A stretch of DNA of 64,000 nt from Actinomycetes bacterium (GTDB taxonomy: Bacteria > Actinomycetota > Actinomycetes > Mycobacteriales > Mycobacteriaceae): positions 1-64,000 of the forward strand of contig JAHZJB010000027.1 in NCBI GenBank assembly GCA_022601135.1, given 5' to 3'. A program made the position numbers and the translations under genes. Shown piece by piece: positions 1 to 10,729 of this stretch (position 1 is the first letter of the stretch; each line of letters opens with the position of its first letter). Below the pieces are notes generated by a model. It saw nothing but the letters and a program-made list of their open reading frames with translations. It had not been told where the DNA came from and did not search any database.

Positions 1-1795
<1,795 letters not shown>

Positions 1796-2020
1796 CGCGC
1801 GCAGCGCTCGACTGATGTCGAAGCTATGTCCAGAGCTGCCAGAGTGCATCGGCCATGGCATCGTCCGATACCGCACGCACCGACCACCAAGACGGCCGCC
1901 AGCGTCGCGGTCGCCCGACGTCTCGTCGCACCGGTGCACATGGGTTGAGTATCGGCCGGTGATAGTCGGTCCGCCGGCCTGCGATCACCGCGGGGCAGCA
2001 GCACTCCGGCAGCGCCTGAC

Positions 2021-2026
2021 TACGAT
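2021..2026 (+). promoter_or_regulatory. -10 hexamer for a leaderless ABC ATPase transcript
   Basis: TACGAT fits the mycobacterial TANNNT -10 consensus and ends 6 nt before the GTG at 2033, so transcription would begin at or next to the start codon. This supports that GTG. The 237-bp gap between serB and this gene shows nothing else recognisable. Inferred from sequence only. Confidence 0.55.
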
Positions 2027-2032
2027 GGGCGG

Positions 2033-2884
2033 GTGCCAGCCGACAGTTCCGAAGAGGTAGCAGCCGCCGATCCCGACCGGTTGATCGATTTCGCGAAGGT
2101 AACTCTGCGGCGCGGGGGCCGAACCCTGGTGGGGCCCGTCACCTGGTCGGTGGAACTCGATGAGCGGTGGGTGGTGATCGGGCCCAACGGCGCGGGAAAG
2201 ACGTCATTGCTGCGGATCGCGGCCGCGATGGAGCATCCGTCGTCCGGGACCGCCCGGGTGCTCGGCGAGCGGCTGGGCCGGGTCGACATGGCCGAGTTGC
2301 GGGCGCGCATCGGACTGAGCAGTTCGGTGCTTTCGCAACGGGTGCCTGACAACGAGGTCGTGCGGGACCTGGTGGTGTCGGCGGGCTACGCGGTACTGGG
2401 CCGCTGGCGCGAACGCTACGACGAACTGGACTACAACAGGGCACTCGACATGCTCGAAAGCGTCGGCGCCGAACACCTCGCCGACCGCGTGTACGGCACC
2501 TTGTCCGAAGGTGAGCGCAAGCGGGTGCTGATCGCGCGGTCGTTGATGACCGACCCCGAGTTGTTGCTGCTCGACGAGCCCGCCGCCGGACTCGATTTGG
2601 GCGGCCGCGAAGAACTCGTCGCGCGACTGGGTGATCTGGCGGGCGACCCGGATTCGCCGGCGCTGGTGCTGGTCACCCACCACGTCGAGGAGATTCCTCC
2701 GGGGTTCTCGCACTGCTTGATCCTGTCCGGGGGCACGGTGGTGGACGCCGGCCTGCTGGCCGACGTGCTGACCGCGGAGAACCTGTCGAAGGCATTCGAG
2801 CAGTCGATCGCGCTGGACGTCATCGATGGGCGCTACTTCGCGCGGCGAACTCGCAGTCGCGCCGCACACCGGAGGCGGACATGA
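2033..2884 (+). CDS. ABC transporter ATP-binding protein (Rv3041c-like)
   Basis: This 283-aa single-domain ABC ATPase has a Walker A (GPNGAGKT, about residue 46), signature motif (LSEGERKR, about 158), Walker B (LLLLDEP) and H-loop (LVTHHVEE). It has no membrane segments and no permease or binding-protein gene beside it, so the substrate cannot be named. It may act with a remote permease or as a soluble ATPase; its motifs resemble the ModF/YlmA-type iron-responsive ATPases. The GTG start is chosen from the -10 hexamer 6 nt upstream. The stop overlaps the start of the Nudix gene (ATGA), so the two are probably co-translated. Confidence 0.9.
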   Translation: MPADSSEEVAAADPDRLIDFAKVTLRRGGRTLVGPVTWSVELDERWVVIGPNGAGKTSLLRIAAAMEHPSSGTARVLGERLGRVDMAELRARIGLSSSVLSQRVPDNEVVRDLVVSAGYAVLGRWRERYDELDYNRALDMLESVGAEHLADRVYGTLSEGERKRVLIARSLMTDPELLLLDEPAAGLDLGGREELVARLGDLAGDPDSPALVLVTHHVEEIPPGFSHCLILSGGTVVDAGLLADVLTAENLSKAFEQSIALDVIDGRYFARRTRSRAAHRRRT

Positions 2885-3717
2885 CAGAGCCCTTGCCCCC
2901 GCGACCTGCCGCGACCGTGGTGCTGATCCGCGACAAGGCCCCCGCGGCGGAAAGTCTCGAAGTGTTCCTGATGCGGCGGCACGCGGCGATGGAATTCGTC
3001 GCCGGCGTGATGGTGTTCCCCGGAGGTGGCGTCGATGACCGCGATCGCAATGCCGACGTGGCCTGGCACGGCCCGGACCGGCAGTGGTGGGCCGACCGGC
3101 TCGGTGTGCCGGCCGAGCTGGCCGAGGCGCTGGTGTGCGCGGCGGCACGGGAGACGTTCGAGGAATCCGGTGTGCTGTTCGCCGGCGCCGCCGACGACCC
3201 GGACCTTCTTGTCGATGACGCCTCGGTGTACCGCGACCAGCGCGCGGCCCTGGAGAACAAGACGCTGTCGTTCGGCGAGTTCCTGCGGTCGGAGAAGTTG
3301 ATGCTGCGTGCCGACCTGTTGCGTCCCTGGGCCAACTGGGTGACGCCGAAAGAGGAGCGCACCCGCCGCTACGACACGTACTTTTTCGTCGGCGCGCTCC
3401 CGCAGGGACAGCGCGCCGACGGCGACAACACCGAGACCGACAAGGCGGGCTGGGTCACCCCGCAGGCGGCGCTCGACGATTTCGCCGACGGGCGCAGTTT
3501 CCTGCTGCCGCCGACGTGGACTCAGCTCGACTCGATCAACGGTCGCACGGTGGGCGAGGTACTGGCTGTGCAGCGCACGATCGTCGCTGTTGAACCGCAC
3601 CTGGTCACCGACGAGGGCGGCAATTGGGAGATCGAGTTCTTCGACAGCGACCGCTATAACGAGGCGCGAAACCGGCGTGCCCCCCGCGGGTACACCGATG
3701 GGGCGCCGCGCGCGTGA
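2881..3717 (+). CDS. Nudix hydrolase, NUDT19-like (Rv3040c-like)
   Basis: This 278-aa protein has a split Nudix box. The glycine-rich part is [10 protein letters not shown] (about 46-55) and the helix part is ARETFEESG (about 97-105), which supplies the metal-binding glutamates. The long insertion between the halves is typical of the NUDT7/NUDT19 acyl-CoA or CoA diphosphatase group, so a CoA-ester substrate is plausible but not shown. It is translationally coupled on both sides: ATGA overlap with the ABC ATPase upstream and a GTGA overlap with echA downstream. Association with an enoyl-CoA hydratase gene is consistent with acyl-CoA turnover. Confidence 0.88.
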   Translation: MTEPLPPRPAATVVLIRDKAPAAESLEVFLMRRHAAMEFVAGVMVFPGGGVDDRDRNADVAWHGPDRQWWADRLGVPAELAEALVCAAARETFEESGVLFAGAADDPDLLVDDASVYRDQRAALENKTLSFGEFLRSEKLMLRADLLRPWANWVTPKEERTRRYDTYFFVGALPQGQRADGDNTETDKAGWVTPQAALDDFADGRSFLLPPTWTQLDSINGRTVGEVLAVQRTIVAVEPHLVTDEGGNWEIEFFDSDRYNEARNRRAPRGYTDGAPRA

Positions 3718-4394
3718 CCGAGTTCGTCACGACGGTGGTGGCCGACGGTGTCGCGACGTTGCTCCTGTCCCGGCCGCCCACCAACGCCCTGACCCGTCAG
3801 GTCTGCCGGGAAATCACCGAGGCTGCCGCGTCTCTCGGAGAACGTGACGACGTCTGCGCTCTCATCGTGTTCGGTGGTCACGAGATCTTCTCTGTCGGCC
3901 AGGACCTGTCTGAGCGGAAGACGCTGAGTACTACCGAGGCCGGGCAAGCCGGCCGGCTCCTGGAGCAGGCAGTCCATGCGCTTGCCGCGGTGCCCAGGCC
4001 CACCGTGGCGGCCATCACCGGGTACGCCCTGGGTGCCGGCCAGACGCTGGCGCTGGCCGCGGATTGGCGGGTCAGCGGCGACAACGTGAAGTTCGGTGCG
4101 ACCGAGATTCTGGCCGGGTTGGCGCCGGCCGCTGGCGGCGCGGTCCGGCTGGCCGGCGCGGTGGGCGGTAGCAAGGCCAAAGACATGGTGTTCAGCGGAC
4201 GCTTCGTCAACGCACGCGAAGCGCTGGACCTAGGCCTGATCGATGAGATGGTGGCACCGGACGCGGTGTACGACACGGCAGTTGCCTGGGCGAGTCGGTT
4301 TCTGGACTATTCACCGGTGGCCTTGGCGGCGGCCAAGACCGCGTTCGGGCCCGATGGGGCTCTCGGGCGACGAGCGGATGTCGACAAACGTTAG
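3714..4394 (+). CDS. echA17: Enoyl-CoA hydratase/isomerase family protein, C-terminally short (EchA17-like)
   Basis: This is a crotonase-fold protein of 226 aa. The oxyanion-hole regions are visible: [12 protein letters not shown] (about 55-66) and [19 protein letters not shown] (about 102-120), then [10 protein letters not shown]. Activity would be hydration or isomerisation of enoyl-CoA. The start is a GTG overlapping the Nudix stop by 4 nt. The protein ends at [13 protein letters not shown] plus 13 residues. From memory, M. tuberculosis EchA17 continues about 28 residues further into the helix used for trimer packing. The stop TAG is itself part of the -10 hexamer of the next gene, which suggests a small deletion brought them together. 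Activity is therefore uncertain. Confidence 0.88.
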   Translation: MTEFVTTVVADGVATLLLSRPPTNALTRQVCREITEAAASLGERDDVCALIVFGGHEIFSVGQDLSERKTLSTTEAGQAGRLLEQAVHALAAVPRPTVAAITGYALGAGQTLALAADWRVSGDNVKFGATEILAGLAPAAGGAVRLAGAVGGSKAKDMVFSGRFVNAREALDLGLIDEMVAPDAVYDTAVAWASRFLDYSPVALAAAKTAFGPDGALGRRADVDKR

Positions 4395-4397
4395 GCT
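4392..4397 (+). promoter_or_regulatory. -10 hexamer for a leaderless methyltransferase transcript
   Basis: TAGGCT lies 7 nt before the ATG at 4405, and its first three bases are the echA stop codon. The spacing predicts a leaderless mRNA and supports the ATG at 4405 over an upstream in-frame start inside echA. Confidence 0.55.
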
Positions 4398-4404
4398 GCC
4401 CTGC

Positions 4405-5382
4405 ATGACGAGTTCTGATGTCACCGACCCGGCGCCGCAGCCGCGTGCGACCGCTGAGCAGGTCGAGGCTGCCCGGCACGACACCAAGCTTGCCCAGGTG
4501 CTGTACCACGATTGGGAAGCCGAGAGTTACGACGAGAAGTGGTCGATCTCCTACGATCAGCGGTGCGTCGAATACGCCCGAGGCCGATTCGACGCGGCCG
4601 TGCCCGAGCCGGTGCAGCGGGAGCTGCCTTACGAACGAGCCCTGGAACTCGGCTGCGGCACCGGTTTTTTTCTGCTCAACCTGGTCCAGGCGGGGGTGGC
4701 GCGTCGCGGATCGGTGACCGACCTCTCGCCGGGGATGGTCAGGGTGGCCACCCGCAACGGCCTGTCGCTGGGTCTGGACATCGACGGCCGGGTCGCCGAC
4801 GCCGAGGGCATCCCGTACGAGGACGACACCTTCGACTTGGTCGTCGGACACGCAGTTCTGCACCACATCCCGGACGTGGAGTTGTCGCTTCGGGAGGTGG
4901 TGCGGGTGCTCAAACCGGGTGGTCGGTTCGTCTTCGCGGGGGAACCAACCACGGTCGGCAATCGGTACGCCCGCACGCTGGCCGATCTGACCTGGAAGAG
5001 CACCGTGTGGGCGATGAAGCTGCCCGGGCTGGGTTCCTGGCGCCGGCCTCAGGAGGAGCTCGACGAGAACTCCCGGGCCGCTGCGCTCGAGTGGATCGTC
5101 GACCTGCACACATTCGAGCCCGCCGAGCTGGAGCAGATCGCGACCAACGCCGGAGCGGTCCAGGTGCAGACCGCCAGTGAGGAGTTCAGCGCGGCCATGC
5201 TGGGCTGGCCGATCCGGACGTTCGAATCGACGGTACCGCCGGGCAAGCTGGGGTGGGGCTGGGCAAAATTCGCCTTCGGTAGCTGGACCACATTGTCCTG
5301 GGTTGATGCCAACATCTGGCGTCGCGTCGTCCCGAAGGGCTGGTTTTACAACGTCATGGTGACGGGGGTCAAGCCGTCGTAG
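4405..5382 (+). CDS. Class I SAM-dependent methyltransferase (Rv3038c-like)
   Basis: The protein is 325 aa. SAM-binding motif I is ALELGCGTGFF (about residue 76), followed by VTDLSPGMV, the acidic DAEGIPYEDDTFDLVVG motif and a post-II motif (VLKPGGRFVFAGEP). The substrate is not evident. Its homologue in M. tuberculosis is often listed near the MGLP region, so a sugar or lipid methylation role is possible, but nothing in the sequence proves it. The ATG at 4405 is chosen because a -10 hexamer sits 7 nt upstream. The reading frame is open into echA, but that extension would run through echA in another frame. The next gene follows after 17 nt. Confidence 0.88.
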   Translation: MTSSDVTDPAPQPRATAEQVEAARHDTKLAQVLYHDWEAESYDEKWSISYDQRCVEYARGRFDAAVPEPVQRELPYERALELGCGTGFFLLNLVQAGVARRGSVTDLSPGMVRVATRNGLSLGLDIDGRVADAEGIPYEDDTFDLVVGHAVLHHIPDVELSLREVVRVLKPGGRFVFAGEPTTVGNRYARTLADLTWKSTVWAMKLPGLGSWRRPQEELDENSRAAALEWIVDLHTFEPAELEQIATNAGAVQVQTASEEFSAAMLGWPIRTFESTVPPGKLGWGWAKFAFGSWTTLSWVDANIWRRVVPKGWFYNVMVTGVKPS

Positions 5383-5399
5383 AGTTCGGCCTCGACGAT

Positions 5400-6563
5400 G
5401 TGCGCTTCCTCCGCAGCGAAGCCGGCAAGCTCGCGTTGGACGAGCTAGCCCGTTATCGCCTCAGCGGTTCCACTCTGATCGCCGATATTGCCTCGGCGCG
5501 AGCACGTTTTGCCGAACACGCCGCTGTTCTCGTGGAGACCGTGATGCTGCGCCGCAAGGCCGCCCGGAAGTTCGCCGACGCCGCCGATGTCTCGGAATGG
5601 TTGTTCACCGGTGAGGCGCTGCAGCAAGCCACCGCCGGGCCGGTGGCCCGGCACCGCGCGCAGAGACTGGCCGGCCGCACAGTTCACGACGCGACGTGTT
5701 CCATCGGTACCGAGCTCGCAGTGCTGCGGCATTCGGCCGCGATGGCCGTTGGCAGTGACATCGACCCGGTGCGTCTGCTGATGGCGGGTCATAATCTGGC
5801 GCTGGACGGCGCCCCGGTTGCGCTCTGCCGCGCGGACGCGCTGCGGCCCGTCACCGCCGATGCGGTCGTTCTCGTCGACCCCGCGCGCCGCACCGGTTCC
5901 AGGCGGCGGTTCGATCCCCGCGCCTACGTTCCGCCGCTGAACGAACTGCTGGAGGTGTTGGGGTCTCGGGATTATGTCCTCAAGTGTGCGCCCGGAGTCG
6001 ACTTCGCCGTCCTTCGGCAGTGGGGATTCCGAGGTGAAGTCGAGGTGACGTCGCTGGCGGGCAGTGTCCGGGAGTCCTGCCTGTGGTCTCGTGGGTTGGC
6101 GGAACCCAGTGTGCGGCGGCGGGCCACGATCTTGGACACCGCCGAGCAGATCACCGACGCGGATCCCGACGATTGTGCGGTTGCGCCGGCGGGCCGCTGG
6201 ATCGTCGACCCTGACGGGGCGGTGGTCCGGGCCGGACTGGTGCGCCACTACGGCAGTAAGCACGGCCTGTGGCAACTCGATCCCAACATCGCGTACCTGT
6301 CGGGCGACCGCTTACCCGACGGCGTGCGTGGGTTCGAAGTTCTCGAGCAGTTGCCGTTCAGCGAACGGCACTTGCGCCAGGCGCTTGCGGCGCGTGCCGC
6401 GGGGGCGGTCGAAATCCTGGTCCGCGGTGTTGATCTCGACCCCGACGCGCTGCGGTCGCGGCTTCGGCTGCGTGGCTCGGTTCACCTGAGCGTGGTCGTC
6501 ACCCGACTGGGTTGCGGGGCGACAGGCCGGGCAATGGCATGGATATGTCGTCCATCGCGATGA
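5400..6563 (+). CDS. SAM-dependent methyltransferase with THUMP-like C-terminal domain (Rv3037c-like)
   Basis: The protein is 387 aa with a GTG start. The N-terminal third is helical (LALDELARYRLSG). A class I methyltransferase core follows: VHDATCSIGTELAVL, AVGSDIDPVRLLMA and VVLVDPARR. The C-terminal region matches the THUMP-like domain found in this actinobacterial family. The VVLVDPARR motif resembles the (D/N)PP-type catalytic loop of base or amine methyltransferases, so a nucleic-acid substrate is plausible; an MGLP role has also been suggested for its relatives. It lies 17 nt after the previous methyltransferase, probably in one transcript. Substrate unknown. Confidence 0.85.
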   Translation: MRFLRSEAGKLALDELARYRLSGSTLIADIASARARFAEHAAVLVETVMLRRKAARKFADAADVSEWLFTGEALQQATAGPVARHRAQRLAGRTVHDATCSIGTELAVLRHSAAMAVGSDIDPVRLLMAGHNLALDGAPVALCRADALRPVTADAVVLVDPARRTGSRRRFDPRAYVPPLNELLEVLGSRDYVLKCAPGVDFAVLRQWGFRGEVEVTSLAGSVRESCLWSRGLAEPSVRRRATILDTAEQITDADPDDCAVAPAGRWIVDPDGAVVRAGLVRHYGSKHGLWQLDPNIAYLSGDRLPDGVRGFEVLEQLPFSERHLRQALAARAAGAVEILVRGVDLDPDALRSRLRLRGSVHLSVVVTRLGCGATGRAMAWICRPSR

Positions 6564-6630
6564 GCGGCCACGTACCCTGGCAGAAACTGCGCCGTGAGCC
6601 GATCGGCGCCGATCACAAGGATGGCCCGCG

Positions 6631-7332
6631 ATGCGTATTCTCGCCGCCGCTGTGTTGGCGGCAGGTGTCCTGACAGGCTGGGCAGCGGCCCCGGTGGCCT
6701 CGGCTCAGTCAGCCTGTGCCGATCTTGGCGGCACGGTCGACGCCGAGCAGGTCTGTCGTGTGCATGCTGCCAACTCCACTTACCGGCTGGACTATGTGTT
6801 TCCGGCCGACTATCCCGACCAACAGGCTCTCACGGCATACCTGACGCAAACCCGCGACGGCTTCGTCAACGTCTCGGACATGCCGGGGGCCTGGAACCTG
6901 CCCTATGTCCTCGACGGGAAGGGAACGGCCTACCGGTCCGGACCTGAGGACGCCGGTACCCGCAGCGTGGTGTTCGAGGTGTACGAGAACGTCGGCGGTG
7001 CCCACCCCCAGACCTGGTACAAGGCCTTCAACTGGGATGTCGCCAATGACGCTCCAATCAGTTTCGACACGCTGTTCAAACCCGACACCGAACCGCTGGA
7101 GGTGATCTTCCCGATCGTGCAGTCCGATATCTCGCGGCAGATCGGTGTGGCTGCTCCGATTTCGCCGGTTGACGGTCTGGACCCCGCGAAGTACCAGCAA
7201 TTCGCGATCACCGATGATTCGGTGATTTTCTTCTTCGGTCAGGGCGAGATGATGATGGCCGGCGTGGGGGGAGCGCTCGAGGTGTCAGTGCCGCGCAGCG
7301 CGATCGCGCCCATGCTCGCTCAATCGGGCTGA
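6631..7332 (+). CDS. Exported DUF3298-family protein (TB22.2 / Rv3036c-like)
   Basis: The protein is 233 aa with a Sec signal peptide (MRILAAAVLAAGVLTGWAAA) and a likely cleavage after VASAQS near residue 27. The mature part has two cysteines (SACADLGG, EQVCRV) that could form a disulfide. The DUF3298-type segment includes GGAHPQTWYKAFNWD (about 119-133). The length fits the secreted antigen TB22.2. Function is unknown; it is secreted or cell-wall associated. A purine-rich AAGGA lies about 10 nt before the ATG. It is convergent with the lipoprotein gene on the other strand. Confidence 0.85.
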   Translation: MRILAAAVLAAGVLTGWAAAPVASAQSACADLGGTVDAEQVCRVHAANSTYRLDYVFPADYPDQQALTAYLTQTRDGFVNVSDMPGAWNLPYVLDGKGTAYRSGPEDAGTRSVVFEVYENVGGAHPQTWYKAFNWDVANDAPISFDTLFKPDTEPLEVIFPIVQSDISRQIGVAAPISPVDGLDPAKYQQFAITDDSVIFFFGQGEMMMAGVGGALEVSVPRSAIAPMLAQSG

Positions 7333-7358
7333 CATCGGCGACCTGACTGGTCCACGCG

Positions 7359-8657
7359 TCAAGCCGGGACGAATCCGTAGACGCGTCCGTCGCTGGTCGC
7401 GGTGACGATGCGTCGATCGTGTCCGATCGACACCCCGACCGGCCAACCGGACGCACCGGCAAGGCGGTAGCTGTTGAGCGTGCGACCGTCCCCGAGGTCA
7501 AAGATCACCAGTGCCATCCCGGCAGGGTCGCTACCGTCGGACACCACCGTGTAACCGACCCCGGCAAGACTGGAGGTCGACAGCGGCGAGGCGTCGTCGC
7601 GGTTCCAGACCGGCTCGCCCTCGTCCCCGGTGTCGCGGATAGCCATCAGCCGGGCCCCCGGCCCCCCGCCGGCGACGATCAACCCGTCGGGGGTGACCGA
7701 CGGCGGGGTCTGGGCAAGGTAGTTCAGCGGTACCGACCACTTCTCGGTGCCGTCCTCGGTGTTGATCGCCCACAGCCTCTCGTCGCGGCCGTTGACGTAT
7801 ACCGTCGAACCGTCCGCGGACAGCGCCGGGCTGGCCAGTGGACCGTTGCCGACGGCGTCGCTGGTCCATTCGCGGGTGAGCAGCGGCGTGCGCCCCGGCC
7901 GGTACTTCAGACCGACGAGCACCGGCGTGTCGGCGCCCGGCTCCCACAGGGTCAGCACCACGATGTCGGTCGCGTCGGAAAACGCGGGGGCGGTGGCCAC
8001 CGGGCATTCGGGTCGGGCCGGCCGGCAGTCGTCGAGCCCGCGCTGGGAGTCGGTCGGGTCGAGGCCTGCGACGAGATCCAGCGAGGTGCCGGTCACCGTG
8101 CCGCGGTGGGCATCGAAAACGAGTACCTGGCCCAGGTGCGTGACCACCAACAGGTCGCCCGGGGACAAGAAGCGCATCGTCATCGGCATCCCGATCACCG
8201 GCCGGCGCCATCGGACCCACTGGGTGGGGGGAAACGATATCACCGCCCCGGGCTGACCGACATACAAGTTGTCGAACCCGTCGAAGAGGGGACTGGCCTG
8301 CGGGCCTCCAGGTCCGCCACCCTGGACGAGGCGCGTGCACCAGCGTTGTCGCGCCTGATTGTCGGCCTCCCAGACCATCAGCGAGCAGCCGGCATCGGTG
8401 TGACCGGCGACGGCCAGCTGGCTGCCGGAACCGAGCGCCGCCTGGGCGGCTAGATCACCTTTGATCGAACGGGTCCACTCCAGACGCAGCGCATCGGCTC
8501 CACTGACGGGCGAGTAGCTGCTGTTGTCGGCATTCCCGTATTGGGCAGCCCAGCCGGTCGCAGCCCGGGCCTGGACCCAGGAATCGGTATTGCCGCAGCC
8601 CGCGAGCACGCCGGTGATCAGCGCCGAAGCGGACAACGCGATGATTCGCCGGAGCAC
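7359..8657 (-). CDS. PQQ-like beta-propeller lipoprotein (Rv3035-like)
   Basis: The protein is 432 aa and starts with a lipoprotein signal peptide (LRRIIALSASALITGVLAGC); the cysteine near residue 20 is the lipidation site. The rest is a repeated beta-propeller pattern (GNADNSSYSP, DGSTVYVNGRDERLWAIN, TEDGTEKWSVPL, ATSDGRVYGF) of the PQQ/YncE-like type. It is probably an envelope scaffold or sensor with no catalytic residues recognised. The GTG start at 8657 is chosen because AGAAGGGA sits 5-6 nt upstream; the open frame continues further upstream but overlaps the divergent acyltransferase gene. It shares a 105-bp divergent promoter region with that gene. Confidence 0.87.
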   Translation of the reverse strand: MLRRIIALSASALITGVLAGCGNTDSWVQARAATGWAAQYGNADNSSYSPVSGADALRLEWTRSIKGDLAAQAALGSGSQLAVAGHTDAGCSLMVWEADNQARQRWCTRLVQGGGPGGPQASPLFDGFDNLYVGQPGAVISFPPTQWVRWRRPVIGMPMTMRFLSPGDLLVVTHLGQVLVFDAHRGTVTGTSLDLVAGLDPTDSQRGLDDCRPARPECPVATAPAFSDATDIVVLTLWEPGADTPVLVGLKYRPGRTPLLTREWTSDAVGNGPLASPALSADGSTVYVNGRDERLWAINTEDGTEKWSVPLNYLAQTPPSVTPDGLIVAGGGPGARLMAIRDTGDEGEPVWNRDDASPLSTSSLAGVGYTVVSDGSDPAGMALVIFDLGDGRTLNSYRLAGASGWPVGVSIGHDRRIVTATSDGRVYGFVPA

Positions 8658-8748
8658 GGGATCCCTTCTGAATGTGGTTTCGGTGTAATGCGCCCGCGTG
8701 TTGTTCGAGCCCACGTGAGGGTAACCGTTCACGAGCCCCCGGCTGGCG

Positions 8749-8754
8749 TAGGCT
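8749..8754 (+). promoter_or_regulatory. -10 hexamer for a leaderless acyltransferase transcript
   Basis: TAGGCT lies 8 nt before the ATG at 8763, which predicts a leaderless or near-leaderless mRNA and supports that start over earlier in-frame codons. Confidence 0.5.
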
Positions 8755-8762
8755 GTCCGCCC

Positions 8763-9500
8763 ATGACGACGATGTGGGGAGCGCCGCTGCACAAACGCTG
8801 GCGGGGCTCGCGCTTGCGAGATCCGCGGCAGGCCAACTTCCTCACGGCGGCATCGCTGAAGTGGGTGCTTGCCAATCGTGCGTATACGCCGTGGTACTTG
8901 GTCCGGTACTGGCGGCTGCTGAAGTTCAAGCTGGCCAATCCGCACATCATCACCCGCGGCATGGTGTTCATCGGCAAGGGGGTCGAGATGCAGGCGACCC
9001 CCGAGCTTTCTCAGATGGAGATCGGACGCTGGGTGCACATCGGCGACAAGAACACCATCCGCTGTCACGAAGGTTCGCTTCGCATCGGTGACAAGGTCGT
9101 GCTCGGCCGCGACAACGTCATCAACACCTACCTCGACATCGAGCTGGGCGACTCGGTGTTGATGGCCGACTGGTGCTACGTCTGCGATTTCGACCATCGG
9201 ATGGACAGCATCGAGCTGCCGATCAAGGATCAGGGCATCCTCAAGAGCCCGGTACGCATCGGGCCCGACACCTGGATCGCAACAAAGGTGTCGGTGTTAC
9301 GGGGGACCAGCGTCGGGCGTGGTTGCGTGCTGGGGTCACACGCGGTCGTCAAAGGCGACATCCCGGACTTCTCCATCGCTGTGGGCGCGCCCGCGAAGGT
9401 GGTCAAGAACCGAAAATCGGCGTGGGAGAAATCGGCCGCGCAGCGTGCCGAGTTGGCCGCGGCGCTGGCTGACATCGAACGAAAGAAGGCCTCCCGCTAG
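8763..9500 (+). CDS. Left-handed beta-helix acyltransferase (Rv3034c-like, MGLP locus)
   Basis: The protein is 245 aa. Its middle and C-terminal parts carry hexapeptide-repeat motifs of the LbH acetyltransferase superfamily (IGRWVHIGDKNTIRC, IGDKVVLGRDNVIN, and a C-terminal GPDTWIATKVSVLRG and GCVLGSHAVVKGDIP). Such enzymes move acetyl or short acyl groups from CoA to sugars. In mycobacteria this gene sits in the methylglucose lipopolysaccharide locus, and its product is the proposed acyl decorator of MGLP. It runs tail-to-tail with the glucosyltransferase, with which it overlaps by 4 nt. Confidence 0.86.
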   Translation: MTTMWGAPLHKRWRGSRLRDPRQANFLTAASLKWVLANRAYTPWYLVRYWRLLKFKLANPHIITRGMVFIGKGVEMQATPELSQMEIGRWVHIGDKNTIRCHEGSLRIGDKVVLGRDNVINTYLDIELGDSVLMADWCYVCDFDHRMDSIELPIKDQGILKSPVRIGPDTWIATKVSVLRGTSVGRGCVLGSHAVVKGDIPDFSIAVGAPAKVVKNRKSAWEKSAAQRAELAAALADIERKKASR

Positions 9501-10729
9501 CGATTTGGCAGCGGGCGCTCGACGATGGGCCGGCGCGGGTGCGGCCGGCGTTCGGCGCGCTTGGCAGCCAGGTATACCTGCGCCGTCTCGGCGGCCACGG
9601 TCTGCCAGGCGAACTCCGAAGTGAGGCGCTCGCGGGCCGCCTCGGCCCGTTGTGCAGCGGCGGTCGGAGAGTCGAGTGCCACCCGCACCGCGGCCGCCAG
9701 GGCGCCCACATCGCCAGGTGGATGGGACAACCCGGTGACACCGTCGATCACTGCTTCGCCGAGACCACCCGCGTTGGAGGTGACCAGAGGCGCCCCGGCT
9801 GCGGCGGCTTCGAGTGCGACGATGCCGAACGGCTCGTAGTGGGATGGAAGGACGGCTACGTCGGTTCGGTGCAGCAACGACAGCAGCTGCGAACGATCAA
9901 CCAGACCAACAAAATTCGTGGCCTTGAGGACTCTGTGCTTGCGGGCCTGCTCTTTCAGGAAGTCGAGCTGAGTGCCCTCTCCGGCGATGGTCAGCGTGGT
10001 TCCGGGGTGTGACCGACGGATGCGGGGCAGCGCGGCGATCGCGTCGTGTATCCCCTTCTCGTACTCCAGCCGGCCAAAGTACAGCAGTTCAGCGGGTCCG
10101 CAGCGGCGAGGACGCGCCGCGAATGGCCAACCCTGGGTGTCGATCCCGTTGCGGATGACCGAGATATCGGCGAGTTCCGGACCGAACAGAGTGCTGATCT
10201 CGTCCCGCATCGAACTCGAACAGGTAATCAGCGAGTCCGATTCGCGTACGAGCCACGACTCCAACGCATGGACTTGCCGGCTCACCGCACCGGTCAACCA
10301 GCCGGAATGCCGCCCGGCTTCGGTGGCATGAATGGTGGAAACCAGTGGTACATCGAAGGACTGAGCCAACGCGACGGCCGGATGGGCGACCAGCCAGTCG
10401 TGCGCGTGTACGACGTCGGGTCGCCAGTCGGTTAGTCCTAGACCGGCGCGGACCATCGCATGGCCCATGGCGAGGGTCCAGGCCATCATGTCCGCGCCGA
10501 AGCTGAATTCGTGTGGGTCCTCGGCCGCGGCGATCACGCGCACGCCCTCGGCGAACTTGTCGCTGGTTGGGTGCGAGTGCGGATCGGTGGCTGTCGGCTG
10601 GCGGCTGAGAACGACCACGTCGTGGCCGGCCGTGGCGAGTTCGGTCGCCAGGTGATGCACGTGGCGCCCGAGCCCACCGATCACCACCGGCGGGTACTCC
10701 CACGACACGAGTAGAACCTTCATCTTCAT
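9497..10729 (-). CDS. GT4 alpha-glucosyltransferase, MGLP biosynthesis (Rv3032-like)
   Basis: The protein is 410 aa with the GT-B fold. The N-terminal motif KVLLVSWEYPPVVIGGLGRH is typical of glycogen-synthase-like GT4 enzymes. The C-terminal donor-site motif HYEPFGIVALEAAAAGAPLV contains the conserved E-x7-E pair (about 300-320). In mycobacteria the homologue elongates the alpha-1,4-glucan chain of methylglucose lipopolysaccharide and can contribute to glycogen. Its start overlaps the stop of the GH57 gene (ATGA). The methyltransferase, GH57 and GT4 genes therefore form a tightly coupled minus-strand operon. A second ATG two codons in is an equally good start. Confidence 0.92.
   Translation of the reverse strand: MKMKVLLVSWEYPPVVIGGLGRHVHHLATELATAGHDVVVLSRQPTATDPHSHPTSDKFAEGVRVIAAAEDPHEFSFGADMMAWTLAMGHAMVRAGLGLTDWRPDVVHAHDWLVAHPAVALAQSFDVPLVSTIHATEAGRHSGWLTGAVSRQVHALESWLVRESDSLITCSSSMRDEISTLFGPELADISVIRNGIDTQGWPFAARPRRCGPAELLYFGRLEYEKGIHDAIAALPRIRRSHPGTTLTIAGEGTQLDFLKEQARKHRVLKATNFVGLVDRSQLLSLLHRTDVAVLPSHYEPFGIVALEAAAAGAPLVTSNAGGLGEAVIDGVTGLSHPPGDVGALAAAVRVALDSPTAAAQRAEAARERLTSEFAWQTVAAETAQVYLAAKRAERRPHPRRPIVERPLPNR

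Noticed and set aside
8658..9197. N-terminal extension of the Rv3035-like lipoprotein
   Set aside because: The frame is open, but the extension would overlap the divergent acyltransferase gene and bury the signal peptide; a good ribosome-binding site precedes the GTG at 8657.
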